37,898 nt of DNA from an uncultured Mucilaginibacter sp. (lineage in GTDB: Bacteria; Bacteroidota; Bacteroidia; Sphingobacteriales; Sphingobacteriaceae), in assembly GCF_946481715.1 (NCBI RefSeq), contig NZ_CAMLOV010000038.1, positions 1-37,898 on the forward strand. The letters are read 5' to 3'. The notes below the pieces were generated by a model. It was not told the DNA's origin and did no database searches. It was given only the letters and a program-made list of their open reading frames with translations. Of the stretch, positions 26,295-34,623 are shown piece by piece (the stretch's first letter is position 1; every line of letters starts with the position of its first letter). The translations under genes were made by a program, and so were the position numbers.

Positions 26295-26816
26295 ATGTAT
26301 AAAATTTTTACACGAACCGGATTTGCCCTTTTCTTTACCATGCTTGCTTTGTGCGCCTTAAAAAGTACGGCACAGCAAGCACCCGCCTACCCGCGCGTTG
26401 CCGGGTACTTTAGCGTATTAAATCCCATTGGCAGCTGGAACAAGGATGGCTTTACCAGCAATTTCTCAGGAGCCTATACCATCGCTTTCCCGTTTGGGGT
26501 TAATATTTTAAAAAGCGATCAGTTCGGCATCAGCTTCGAGATAGCGCCTGCCATACGTACCGAGAAGAATGTATCAAAAGTAAACAGCGTGCTGTTCCAT
26601 CCGGGCGCCATGTTCCGCTTTCAGCATGGCTTTACCTTCATCGGCCGTGTAGCATTTGAAACCAGCGGACGCTTTGGCTTTACTCCCGTTTTTAACCAGC
26701 GTATTATCAAAGGCAAAGATGCCAGTATGTTTTTGTCGTTACCTATCCCGGTGAGGTTTGGCAATGGCGTGCCCGCATCTATAAGTATAGGGCTGCAGGT
26801 GGGGGTGTCGTTTTAG
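26295..26816 (+). CDS. Small outer-membrane beta-barrel-like protein in the chromate operon
   Basis: 173 residues with a signal peptide (TGFALFFTMLALCALKSTAQQ, about 8-28). The remaining sequence alternates short beta-strands typical of small barrels (YFSVLNPIGSWNKDGF, AFPFGVNILKSDQFGISFEIAP, ISIGLQVGVSF) and ends in an aromatic residue (F173), as many outer-membrane proteins do. It starts 8 nt after the chrA stop, so it is co-transcribed. No family recognised. Whether it helps chromate efflux cross the outer membrane is inference only. A heptamer repeat begins 9 nt after its TAG. Confidence 0.7.
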   Translation: MYKIFTRTGFALFFTMLALCALKSTAQQAPAYPRVAGYFSVLNPIGSWNKDGFTSNFSGAYTIAFPFGVNILKSDQFGISFEIAPAIRTEKNVSKVNSVLFHPGAMFRFQHGFTFIGRVAFETSGRFGFTPVFNQRIIKGKDASMFLSLPIPVRFGNGVPASISIGLQVGVSF

Positions 26817-26825
26817 GGGTAGGTA

Positions 26826-26860
26826 GAGTCAAGAATCAAGAGATAAGAACCAAGAAAGAA
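26826..26860 (+). repeat. Heptamer array after the outer-membrane gene stop
   Basis: Five units in 7-base register in sense orientation: GAGTCAA, GAATCAA, GAGATAA, GAACCAA, GAAAGAA, starting 9 nt after the stop at 26816. A convergent partner array lies at 26919-26960, so the two can pair as inverted repeats. Confidence 0.8.
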
Positions 26861-26886
26861 ACTCATGCGATTAGCATAAAAAACCA

Positions 26887-26896
26887 GGAGCGCTCC
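26887..26896. terminator. Possible weak terminator between convergent genes
   Basis: Perfect palindrome GGAGCGCTCC with A-run to the left (26878-26883) and T-run to the right (26907-26912) in the convergent gap between the outer-membrane gene and the PQQ dehydrogenase gene. AGGA...TCCT could extend it. A bidirectional terminator is plausible but weak; the two heptamer arrays could supply longer stems. Confidence 0.35.
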
Positions 26897-26918
26897 AACG
26901 TCCTAATTTTTTCTTATC

Positions 26919-26960
26919 TTGATTCTTGACTCTTGATTCTTAACCCTTATCTCTTGCCTT
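26919..26960 (-). repeat. Heptamer array after the PQQ dehydrogenase stop
   Basis: Six units in 7-base register on the plus strand: TTGATTC, TTGACTC, TTGATTC, TTAACCC, TTATCTC, TTGCCTT, ending 7 nt from the stop of the leftward gene (26968). In sense the strong units read GAATCAA/GAGTCAA, as in the array at 1447-1488. Confidence 0.8.
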
Positions 26961-26967
26961 TCAACAA

Positions 26968-29679
26968 CTATTCATTATTAAACTTCACCCCATTCAACCT
27001 CGCCGGGTTGCCGGTAAATATGATGTATAGGTCCTGTTTGCCATCGGCACCCGCTACGGGTACTTGTACAGTGTTTTGGCCAACCAAACTGCCTGTAAAC
27101 GTTCCTACTGACTTACCGTCCACGCTGCCCTGGCGTAATTCAATCGTCGACGGTGGATCGGTACCGCGGCCGCGCGGCAATAATTTCAGTTCGATGTTTT
27201 TGATATCGGTAAGGTCTACCTTATTGAATTTTAAATATGCGCCCGGCGTTTTTACCACTACAATGGTACTGTCGCGGTTGTAGGCCATTTCTTTAGATTC
27301 GTTTGCCTGAGACGGGGCTAACAACGAACCACGCAACACCAGCAAATTCTCGGTGGTTAATGCTGCTGCCGAAGCGGTACCCTTATCGGTATAGGCCGCG
27401 CGGAAAATATAGCTGCCGTTATCATTCTCGCCTTTTGGTACCGATGTAGTATAAGTACCCGTTACCGGCATCGATTTTTGGTTTTTTTGTGGCGTACCGA
27501 GGCTCATGATATAACGCACAATGCTGCCCAACTCATTGTTCGACAAGGCAGGGTGCGCCGGCATCTCCGCATGGCCCCATGTGCCCGAACCGCCATTTTT
27601 TATTTTACTGCTCAGCGTGGTAACAGCCGATGGGTTGTTTTTGTATTTTTTTGCTACCGCGATGAAGGATGGCCCAAGCACCTTATCCTTTACCGAGTGG
27701 CAGGCCCTGCAATCGCTTTTGGCTATCAATGCCATACCCGCCGCAAAACGCGCGGTAGCATCCACGCCTTGCTGCTTTTGGGCAATGGCTGTCATATTAT
27801 AACCTTCCGACAGGTAATTGGCGCTTACCGAAACCTGCGAAGCGGCAATGCGCTTATTGGCCAGGCTGCCATCTTCTTTATCGTTCACGTTTATTTTGTA
27901 GGCAATGGTTTGGTTAGGGAAAAAGAAACTGCTGTTGCCTTTTGTAACCGTTACAGCAACTACAGGCGGCTCGTTACCTGCCTTTATGGTAACCGATTTG
28001 CTATTTTTTGACCCTTTAAAATCCGCAACAGTAAGCGTTGCTTTGTAAACACCGGGCGTGGTAAATGCTACCGTTGGGTTCTCTTCCTTTATGATTTTAA
28101 ATGGTTTGCCGCCTTTGGTTACTTTCCATTCGTAACTAAGCACATCGTCATCGTCGAAATCTTTGGTGCCGGCGGATGACAGGGCCACTTTTAAGGGCAA
28201 TGCGCCCGCTGTTTTGTTTGCCGCGGCTTGTACCTGCGGTTTGCGGTTGCCACCATTATATTCTATGCGGATAAGCTCCGCTTCGGGGTTGTTTTTAAAG
28301 TAGCCGTTGCCGTACTCCAGCACGTACAGGTCGCCATCGGGGCCAAATTTCATATCAATTGGCCCGTATAAATGCAAAGACGGAAGAAAGCGCTCCATGG
28401 ATTTGTAGTTGCCATTTTCATCAATATCAACCACATTTATCCAGCCTCGCACCCAATCGGTTATCAGCCATTTGCCCTCGTAATAATCGGGGAAGGGGCG
28501 TTTCGCATTTTTAAAATCGGCCTTGCGGAAAACAGGGCCGCCAACTGCACTGTTGCCACCCGTTTCCATCAGTGGGAACTGGGTGCTTACCCCCTTTGCA
28601 TACCAGATAAAGGCAGGGGTGGTAGGTGGCAGCTCGGTAAGGCCGGTATTGTTTGGCGAGTGGTTCTCCGGGTGTTCTGCATTAAAAAAGTCGCCTGATT
28701 GTTTGGTGGCGAAATCGTACTTTCGGTAGGCTTTATTGTCGCCTACAAAATAAGGCCAGCCGTAGTTACCCGGTTTTTTGGCCTGGTTAAACTCATCATA
28801 TGATTGCGGGCCGCGTTTCTCAAAATCGTCCTTAGAGCCATCGGGGCCTACTTCGCCCCAATACAGCCAGCCGGTTTTGCTATCAATAGTTAACCTCCAG
28901 GGGTTACGGTTACCCATAGTATAAATTTCGGGTTTGGTTTTTGGTGTGCCTGGGGCAAACAAGTTGCCTTTTGGTATGGTGTAAGTACCATCTGTTTCCG
29001 GATGTATGCGCAGGATCTTGCCCCGCAAATCGTTTGTATTGCCAGATGATTTCTGTGAATCCTCCGGCGACATGCCCGGCCGCTCGTCAAGCGGAGTAAA
29101 GCCATCGCTGGCGCGCGAGAAGGTGTTATCGCCGGTGCTCAGGTACAGGTTCTTGCCTTTATCAAACAGCATGCCGCCGCCTACGTGGCAGCATTCCTCG
29201 CGCTGGGTGGGTACATCCAATACGGTTTTTTTTGTGTCGCGCAGTATCTCTTTACCCAGCCAGGTGTAACGCTCCAGTGTATTTTTGGCCACATCGCCTG
29301 CTGGGGCGTAGTATACGTAGATCCAGTGGTTGGTATCGTAATCCGGGTCGAGGATGATGCCCTGCATACCGTCTTCCCCCTCGCTTACCTCACCTTTTTT
29401 GTTTACGTACTTTGTACTAACGGCAAAGTTGGCTATTACGGTAATTTTGTTGATGGCCGGGTCGAACACTTTTATTTTGCCCTTGCGTTCGGCGTATATC
29501 ACGCGCCCGTCTTTCATTATCTGGAATTGCATGGGTTCTTCTACCCCCTGCGCCAGTATCACTTTAGTGAAGCGGTTGTCCTCGGGTTTTTTAGCGGTTT
29601 GTGCCCCGGCGGATATGGCGCACGCCGATAATATTAAAAACGCAGGCAGCGCTTTTAAAAGTTTTTTTGGGTTAAACAT
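26968..29679 (-). CDS. PQQ-dependent sugar dehydrogenase with PKD, cytochrome c and carbohydrate-binding domains
   Basis: 903 residues. Signal peptide (LPAFLILSACAISAGAQ). Residues about 40-480 are a six-bladed-propeller soluble glucose dehydrogenase-like domain (EEPMQFQIMKDGRVIYAERKGKI, EDGMQGIILDPDY, ECCHVGGGMLFD, MGNRNPWRLTIDSKTGWLYWGEVGPD). About 500-590 is a PKD domain (YEWKVTKGGKPF, YKATLTVADFKG). About 640-735 is a cytochrome c module with heme motif C-R-A-C-H at 657-661 and GPSFIAVAKKY, MPAHPALSN. The C-terminal part, about 770-903, looks like a CBM6-type carbohydrate-binding module (SLVGQNTVQVPVAGADGKQDLYI). This would oxidise a sugar and pass electrons to the heme outside the inner membrane. 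The sugar is unknown. Confidence 0.85.
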   Translation of the reverse strand: MFNPKKLLKALPAFLILSACAISAGAQTAKKPEDNRFTKVILAQGVEEPMQFQIMKDGRVIYAERKGKIKVFDPAINKITVIANFAVSTKYVNKKGEVSEGEDGMQGIILDPDYDTNHWIYVYYAPAGDVAKNTLERYTWLGKEILRDTKKTVLDVPTQREECCHVGGGMLFDKGKNLYLSTGDNTFSRASDGFTPLDERPGMSPEDSQKSSGNTNDLRGKILRIHPETDGTYTIPKGNLFAPGTPKTKPEIYTMGNRNPWRLTIDSKTGWLYWGEVGPDGSKDDFEKRGPQSYDEFNQAKKPGNYGWPYFVGDNKAYRKYDFATKQSGDFFNAEHPENHSPNNTGLTELPPTTPAFIWYAKGVSTQFPLMETGGNSAVGGPVFRKADFKNAKRPFPDYYEGKWLITDWVRGWINVVDIDENGNYKSMERFLPSLHLYGPIDMKFGPDGDLYVLEYGNGYFKNNPEAELIRIEYNGGNRKPQVQAAANKTAGALPLKVALSSAGTKDFDDDDVLSYEWKVTKGGKPFKIIKEENPTVAFTTPGVYKATLTVADFKGSKNSKSVTIKAGNEPPVVAVTVTKGNSSFFFPNQTIAYKINVNDKEDGSLANKRIAASQVSVSANYLSEGYNMTAIAQKQQGVDATARFAAGMALIAKSDCRACHSVKDKVLGPSFIAVAKKYKNNPSAVTTLSSKIKNGGSGTWGHAEMPAHPALSNNELGSIVRYIMSLGTPQKNQKSMPVTGTYTTSVPKGENDNGSYIFRAAYTDKGTASAAALTTENLLVLRGSLLAPSQANESKEMAYNRDSTIVVVKTPGAYLKFNKVDLTDIKNIELKLLPRGRGTDPPSTIELRQGSVDGKSVGTFTGSLVGQNTVQVPVAGADGKQDLYIIFTGNPARLNGVKFNNE

Positions 29680-29987
29680 GTACGGTAATGTGAGATGATT
29701 AGCTGAGATAAATTGATTTAGCCAAAGTAGGTAATTTTAGCATAAATACCTGTAAATTTTTTATTTAGTTGTTTTCACTAAATGAGTATAGGGCGGTTTG
29801 GGTGCTAAAGGGCTGAACATATTTCAACCTTAATTTACTTTGATGACAAACGTGTAGCCCGCTCCTTTAAACAACTTAGCTCAGCAGGAGTAATGTTGTT
29901 CGAAAAAACGGTGAGGTTTGCCGGTGGCGGCACGACCCCAAAAATTGAAAACAACAATGTTCTCTGTGTAACAGTGGTTAAAACCCG
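29680..29987. other. Gene-free region between GH130 and PQQ dehydrogenase genes
   Basis: About 308 bases with no credible coding frame. It holds the promoter region of the PQQ dehydrogenase gene and the 3' end of the GH130 transcript. A short TTAGCTCAGCAGGAG string near 29878 recalls a tRNA D-arm, but no anticodon arm or acceptor stem can be built. I see nothing else recognisable. Confidence 0.5.
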
Positions 29988-31457
29988 TCACTCCACCCCA
30001 TCGGTCTTCAATTTGTTCAGCAGTTCATCCAGGTCAACTTCTGCAAAGGCGGTTGATGAATCGGATACGCCGTATGGCACAATGAGTTTATTGTTGTGGA
30101 TAAGTGCCCCGCACGAGTACAATACGTTTGGCACGTATCCTTCGCGCTCGTCGCTGTTGGGTATCAATAATGGCTCTTTTAATCGGCCTATTTCAACGGC
30201 AGGGTCATCCAGTTTCAGCAGGCTTGCGCCCAGCACATAACGGCGCATAGGGCCAACGCCATGGGTTATTACTATCCAGCCATCCTTAGTTTCAATAGGC
30301 GAGCCGCAATTGCCTATCTGCACAAATTCCCAGCTAAACTTTGGTTGTTGCAGCAATACAGGTTTCTCCCAAATATTTATCTTATCCGAGTACATAATGT
30401 AGTTATTGCAGCCATCAATGCGGCTTATCATCATGTACTTGCCGTTTACTTTACGCGGGAACAGCGCAAGGTTTTTATTTTGCGCACCTGCACCGTAAAG
30501 CGGCATTATCTTAAAATTATAAAAATCGGTGGTTTGCAATAGCTTAGGCATTATCAGCGCGCCATCGTAAGCCGTATACGTAGCATAATATACCGAACTA
30601 CCATCCTCGTTATGGAACTGCACGAAACGGGCGTCCTCAATCCCTTTGCGTTCGTATTCGGAAATTGGGAAGATCACCCTGTCGGAGATATCGGTATCCA
30701 GCGAGAATACAATCTCGTAGTACGAATCTGCCAGCCAAAGCACCTTATCGTACTCCAGGCGCTTCATGTCGCTTTCCTGCAATTTTTGCGAATCGAGGAT
30801 GATGCGGCGCAGGTTGGAGTATTCGAAATGGTGGTCGAGCTTGCTCTCCAGCTCGTGCAGCACGTCGATGTTTATCTGCGTAATAGCAGCTTTATCAAAA
30901 AATAGTTTTTTATTGTAAACCGCGTTCCGTACAATTTCCGCCTCATCTATATAGCTACCCGCAGGCAATACGGTAATATTATTTGCCTTATCAATTAAAG
31001 CCCTGCGGAAGGTAATGGAAGATATATGCCCCTCGCCAACCGCCCTAAAGCTGATAATAACGCGGCGCTGCCCGTCTTCCAGTTCGGTTTGATCGGGGTC
31101 TTCCACAATAGATGGGTTGAAGAAGGCGGCAGATTCTATCGAGTATTCGTGTGTAAAGTAAGAGCCTATAAGTAGCTTGCGGTAAACCGTAAGGGTATCA
31201 AAATCAATGCCCAGTTCCTCAAAAAGCGGCTTTAGCTTACTGCAATGGCGGTTTAAAACCCGGGTGATATTACGGTGGCGTTTAGAGTACTCCTGCAAAA
31301 GCGGCGATACAATGCCAAATGCAACCTCCTCGCTGATGCCCATTACTCTTTGCAAAACTTCTTTTGCACGCTCGTTCCCGTTAAAAAAGAATCTTGCTAT
31401 AACACGCTTAGGATCTGGATTTACTCTTACCGGTTTTCTTTCTATGGAAAGTCTCAT
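29988..31457 (-). CDS. GH130-family glycosidase/phosphorylase
   Basis: 489 residues. The ATG at 31455-31457 (MRLSIERKPVRV) is the start; the preceding in-frame codon is TTG. The protein is a long-form GH130 enzyme. The five-bladed propeller carries GIEDARFVQF, the conserved acidic motif, then QNKNLALFPRKVNGKYMMISRIDG, GNCGSPIETKDGWIVITHGVGPMR and REGYVPNVLYSCGALIHNNKLIVPYG. GH130 enzymes act on beta-mannosides as phosphorylases or hydrolases. No signal peptide is present, so it is probably cytoplasmic. GH130 genes of this length often accompany GT4 and the GT-toroid fusion type seen at 15020-18302, though here they are about 12 kb apart. A perfect palindrome lies 17 nt upstream of the ATG and suggests specific control. 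Confidence 0.88.
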   Translation of the reverse strand: MRLSIERKPVRVNPDPKRVIARFFFNGNERAKEVLQRVMGISEEVAFGIVSPLLQEYSKRHRNITRVLNRHCSKLKPLFEELGIDFDTLTVYRKLLIGSYFTHEYSIESAAFFNPSIVEDPDQTELEDGQRRVIISFRAVGEGHISSITFRRALIDKANNITVLPAGSYIDEAEIVRNAVYNKKLFFDKAAITQINIDVLHELESKLDHHFEYSNLRRIILDSQKLQESDMKRLEYDKVLWLADSYYEIVFSLDTDISDRVIFPISEYERKGIEDARFVQFHNEDGSSVYYATYTAYDGALIMPKLLQTTDFYNFKIMPLYGAGAQNKNLALFPRKVNGKYMMISRIDGCNNYIMYSDKINIWEKPVLLQQPKFSWEFVQIGNCGSPIETKDGWIVITHGVGPMRRYVLGASLLKLDDPAVEIGRLKEPLLIPNSDEREGYVPNVLYSCGALIHNNKLIVPYGVSDSSTAFAEVDLDELLNKLKTDGVE

Positions 31458-31474
31458 CAAAAAATATTTTTATT

Positions 31475-31497
31475 ATTTAACACCAATGGTGTTAAAT
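31475..31497. promoter_or_regulatory. Perfect palindrome upstream of GH130, probable operator
   Basis: ATTTAACACC (31475-31484), spacer AAT (31485-31487), GGTGTTAAAT (31488-31497): 10-bp arms without a mismatch, 17 nt upstream of the GH130 ATG. The size and symmetry fit a dimeric repressor site that would block transcription or leader readthrough. No regulator gene lies next to it in this window. Confidence 0.55.
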
Positions 31498-31551
31498 TGA
31501 TTTGCCAATTATACAAAACCTTAGCCAAGGCGAAGATTTATTATCAATAAT

Positions 31552-31564
31552 CGGGCTAAGCCCG
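31552..31564. repeat. Small GC-rich hairpin upstream of GH130
   Basis: CGGGCT-A-AGCCCG in an AT-rich leader. A second hairpin of CACTTTT and AAAAGTG arms lies about 10 nt further right. They are short and could be a terminator for something or a repeat remnant. Confidence 0.3.
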
Positions 31565-31645
31565 GCTTTTACAGCACTTTTTTGAAATAAAAGTGTTTAA
31601 ACATGGGAGTTTGTTTACCAAAAAAGGTTTAACCATGCCGAAAGT

Positions 31646-32566
31646 TTAAATCATTCGGTTGCGCTTAATAAGGTATTCGTTCAGGATACTGTTGTAACCC
31701 TGTTCAATGTCGGCATCTATAATATCAATGTGGTACTGGGCGCATTTCAGTTCCAGTTGATGGCGGTATTCTTTTAAGGATGATATATAGCTATCGCGGA
31801 TTTTATTTGGGTGTACGCGTACCTCTTCGCCGGTTTCTATATCCACAAAGTGATGCGGACGGTTATCAAAGTTAAAATCCAGCTCCTTTTGTTTGCTGGT
31901 TACATTGAAGATAACCACCTCGTGCTTTTTGTATTTAAGGTGCTGTATTGCGGCAAAAAGCTCCTGCGTTTTTTGCGGGTTGAGGCTATTCTCCAGCATA
32001 TCGCTAAAGATGATCACCATGGAGCGCTGGTGTATCTCGCCCGCAAGGTGGTGCAGTACGGTGGAAATATTGGTGGCTGTATTTGCCTTGGGGTTATTAT
32101 AAGCTTTCTCCAACTGGGCATACAGGTAAAACAAGTGTGCCGAGGTTGAGCGCGCCGGGCTCATCCAGTCCATTTTATCCGAGAACAGGCATAACCCGAA
32201 AGCATCGCGCTGTTTTTTAAACAGGTACATCAGCGAGGCGATGGCGTAGACCGAGAATTGCAGCTTGTTGGCACCCTCGGCCGGGAAATTCATAGACGAT
32301 GAGGTATCCAGCAGCAAATAACAACGCAGGTTAGTTTCCTCTTCAAATTGTTTTACAAACAACTTATCGGTACGGGCGAGCAACTTCCAATCGATATTTT
32401 TTACCGATTCGCCGTTGTTGTAGAGCCTATGCTCGGCAAACTCTACCGAAAAGCCATGAAAGGGGCTTTGGTGCAAGCCCGTTATAAAACCCTCAACAAC
32501 CTGCCTGGCAAGTAATTCCAGGTTGGCCAGCTGGCGTACATGTTGATTGTTGTTTAACTGGGGCAT
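31646..32566 (-). CDS. DUF58 domain protein (von Willebrand A-like)
   Basis: 306 residues from the ATG at 32564-32566 (MPQLNNNQHVRQLANLELLARQVVEGFITG). A frame up to 32644 adds 26 untypical residues. The DUF58 signature is complete: SVEFAEHRLYNNGESVKNIDWKLLARTDKLFVKQFEEETNLRCYLLLDTSSSMNFP, where D-T-S-S-S is the metal-ion-dependent adhesion-like site. DUF58 proteins normally pair with a MoxR-type AAA ATPase and sit in aerotolerance-like operons. No MoxR gene is next to this one. No membrane span. Role unknown. Confidence 0.87.
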   Translation of the reverse strand: MPQLNNNQHVRQLANLELLARQVVEGFITGLHQSPFHGFSVEFAEHRLYNNGESVKNIDWKLLARTDKLFVKQFEEETNLRCYLLLDTSSSMNFPAEGANKLQFSVYAIASLMYLFKKQRDAFGLCLFSDKMDWMSPARSTSAHLFYLYAQLEKAYNNPKANTATNISTVLHHLAGEIHQRSMVIIFSDMLENSLNPQKTQELFAAIQHLKYKKHEVVIFNVTSKQKELDFNFDNRPHHFVDIETGEEVRVHPNKIRDSYISSLKEYRHQLELKCAQYHIDIIDADIEQGYNSILNEYLIKRNRMI

Positions 32567-32755
32567 AAGCCAAGGTAGTAATTTCGGTGCAGAAACGTAA
32601 CGGTAAATTATATCCAAACGTATAGCCGCTTTAAATCCTGACAACCGGCAGGCAGGCTCCGCCGGTGGGGGAGATTTAACTTCTCCTTTTTTTAAAAGCC
32701 CTGCCTACTGGAGAGGATTATTTCATGGGGCTTCGCCGTTTAGGAAGGGCTGCTC
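32567..32755. repeat. Palindrome-rich gap between DUF58 and DUF2490 genes
   Basis: ACCGGC (32644-32649) pairs with GCCGGT (32661-32666). Just after it GGGGGAGA can pair with TCTCCTTT in plus-strand RNA, followed by a T-run (32687-32693). Read rightward the second hairpin looks like an intrinsic terminator, but no rightward gene precedes it. The block is more probably a REP-like insertion. No gene seen. Confidence 0.45.
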
Positions 32756-33475
32756 TTAAAACCTCGTATAAAAAGCCGTTTGTATAACATGGTTAATCGT
32801 ATACGCGGTTGCCTGTTTGGTATATTGGTTAAGGTAGCCAACCTCCGCATCAAACTTTTTGCTGAAGCGAAAGCCAAATGCAACGTAAGCCCGGTTTTGA
32901 TCGAAGAAGTGTTTGTTTACTTTATCCTTGTTTTGCACATTCACAAATATTTCATCCTGTAAAGCAAAAAAAGGCCCTTTGGTAAACACCGAATCATTTT
33001 TAAATGGAATGACCGAACGGGCAAAATACCGGAAGCGCTGTGAAAAGTAGCTATCGTTTGCTGTAGCGGATGTATTGCCCAAAAAGCGCTGCTCTAATCT
33101 AAAACGGTGTTGCAAGGTAGCGTTGCGGCTAATTTTATGGTTATAAATAAACTGCTGCCATATCCTGCTTTCGGGGCGAAAGGTAGAAGCACCACTTGTC
33201 GTACGGCCATTGGTTGCCACGTAGGCATAACCCACCGCCCCTATTTTATTATTAGCGAAGTAATAATTTATGGATGGGCGCAACAGCACGTTCCTTAAAT
33301 AATCAAATTGGTCTGCCAACCGGAACTGCGCGTCGAAAGACGCTCCCCAATGTTTAGAAAACTTTTGGGTATGGAATAGGGCCGCCCAGCCGGAGAATTG
33401 ATTGTCCTGCGCGAGTAGTTTGCAGGGCACCAAAAAAGCAAAAAGCAGCAAAAGCTGAAACAGTTTATTTTTCAT
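32756..33475 (-). CDS. DUF2490 outer-membrane protein
   Basis: 239 residues. Signal peptide (FQLLLLFAFLVPCKLLAQ, to about residue 22). The rest is a beta-barrel of the DUF2490 family: FSGWAALFHTQKFSKHWGASFDAQFR, LRNVLLRPSINYYFANNKIGAVGYAY, RIWQQFIYNHKISRNATLQHRFRLEQR, and a final strand ending in aromatic-Arg-Phe. Family members are outer-membrane proteins of unknown function, widespread in Bacteroidota. It ends about 190 bp before the DUF58 gene on the same strand. Confidence 0.85.
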   Translation of the reverse strand: MKNKLFQLLLLFAFLVPCKLLAQDNQFSGWAALFHTQKFSKHWGASFDAQFRLADQFDYLRNVLLRPSINYYFANNKIGAVGYAYVATNGRTTSGASTFRPESRIWQQFIYNHKISRNATLQHRFRLEQRFLGNTSATANDSYFSQRFRYFARSVIPFKNDSVFTKGPFFALQDEIFVNVQNKDKVNKHFFDQNRAYVAFGFRFSKKFDAEVGYLNQYTKQATAYTINHVIQTAFYTRF

Positions 33476-33588
33476 AAATAAAGGATAGATACAATAAATG
33501 TACTTGGTAAAACAACAGTCGCCTGGGCGTGGGGGGCACAGCCGTGCAGCAACTAACGGAGCAAAAATACTAATTTTAGCGAAAAACG

Positions 33589-34611
33589 CTACTCTTTAAA
33601 CTTAACCACACGCTTCCGGCCCAAATCGTACGACAGCCGGAATGCTTCCTGGTTACTACCACCGCTTAATGGTGTTTGATGGAAACTTAGCACAAACTGG
33701 CCGGTTATTCCTTTGTATAAAAACGGAGTGTAAATGATATCCAGCCGGTTATAGGTTTTGTATTGGTAATAAGCATCCCCAAAAGATATATTATGCCCAT
33801 CGCCCTTGTAAAATTCATCGTACAGGGCAAAGCGTTTGTAGCTTAAAAAAGCATTGGCAACTAAACCCGTTGGTTTTTTAAAGCCCGAAACATTGCGCTC
33901 CCGCTCAAACGACATCATACCTCCTGCTTCAATACTTAGTGAATCGAGGAAAGTTTTATGGCTAAGGTTAGCGCCCAGCTTTATTTGGATGGCACCGTTA
34001 TCGCGGATATGGTCGTCGGGTATGGCAATGGCAGGGCCGGCATCGTGCAACAAAAAGAAATAATGAGATAAATAAAAAGGCCCTTTTGTAAACGGTTGAT
34101 ATTTTCCCGAAAATCCAAATAAAAATTGCTCCCGCTCGGTATCGGTTTGCCGGCTCACCCAATCTATCCACACCGTTTCGCTAAAGTTATTGTTGTAGTA
34201 TTTCGCCAGCAAACCTTCTACGTTGGGCCTAAAGTAGCGCAAAGTATCGTTCAGCATAGCGCGGGGGTAATCGGTTAGCAATCCTTCGCGCGGAAATTCA
34301 CCGGCGTTAAACAACCAGCGTTTGCCGGTATGGTTAAAGTAGGCAACAGGGGCTACTTTTAAAAAATATGGCTTCGCGCCAAATTCGTGCAGCCCGTTGG
34401 CACCAAAAACAAACCGGTTGGTGCTATCCAGGTTCAAACCAAAATCCAGTGCCAGGCGCGTGCCCGAGTAGGTGCGCGAGCGTATCAACGATTCTTTATA
34501 CTCGCGGTTATCAAAAAACACCGAGCCGTTAAAATGCACATCCACCGTTTGGGCGGCAGCCGCACGGGCAATAAAAATAGCAACTATAAACAGGTATATT
34601 TTTTTGTGCAT
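33589..34611 (-). CDS. Outer-membrane beta-barrel protein (porin-like, hypothetical)
   Basis: 340 residues with a signal peptide (IYLFIVAIFIARAAAAQ, about 5-21). The mature protein has alternating amphipathic strands (GTRLALDFGLNLDSTNRFVFGANGLHEFG, PVAYFNHTGKRWLFNAGEF, RLDIIYTPFLYKGITGQFVLSFHQ) consistent with a barrel of about 14-16 strands. I do not recognise a named family. Its ATG is 12 nt downstream of the stop of the GT39-type gene, so the two are co-transcribed. A link between a lipid-linked-sugar transferase and an outer-membrane protein is suggestive only. Confidence 0.75.
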   Translation of the reverse strand: MHKKIYLFIVAIFIARAAAAQTVDVHFNGSVFFDNREYKESLIRSRTYSGTRLALDFGLNLDSTNRFVFGANGLHEFGAKPYFLKVAPVAYFNHTGKRWLFNAGEFPREGLLTDYPRAMLNDTLRYFRPNVEGLLAKYYNNNFSETVWIDWVSRQTDTEREQFLFGFSGKYQPFTKGPFYLSHYFFLLHDAGPAIAIPDDHIRDNGAIQIKLGANLSHKTFLDSLSIEAGGMMSFERERNVSGFKKPTGLVANAFLSYKRFALYDEFYKGDGHNISFGDAYYQYKTYNRLDIIYTPFLYKGITGQFVLSFHQTPLSGGSNQEAFRLSYDLGRKRVVKFKE

Positions 34612-34623
34612 TGTATCAAATTG

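Noticed and set aside
27478..28011. 177-codon rightward frame within the PQQ dehydrogenase gene
   Set aside because: Antisense shadow of the PKD and cytochrome c coding part.
29865..29930. tRNA-like string TTAGCTCAGCAGGAG and GTTCGAAA
   Set aside because: The two pieces are about 20 nt apart, too close for an anticodon arm, and no acceptor stem pairs. Possibly chance or a decayed remnant.
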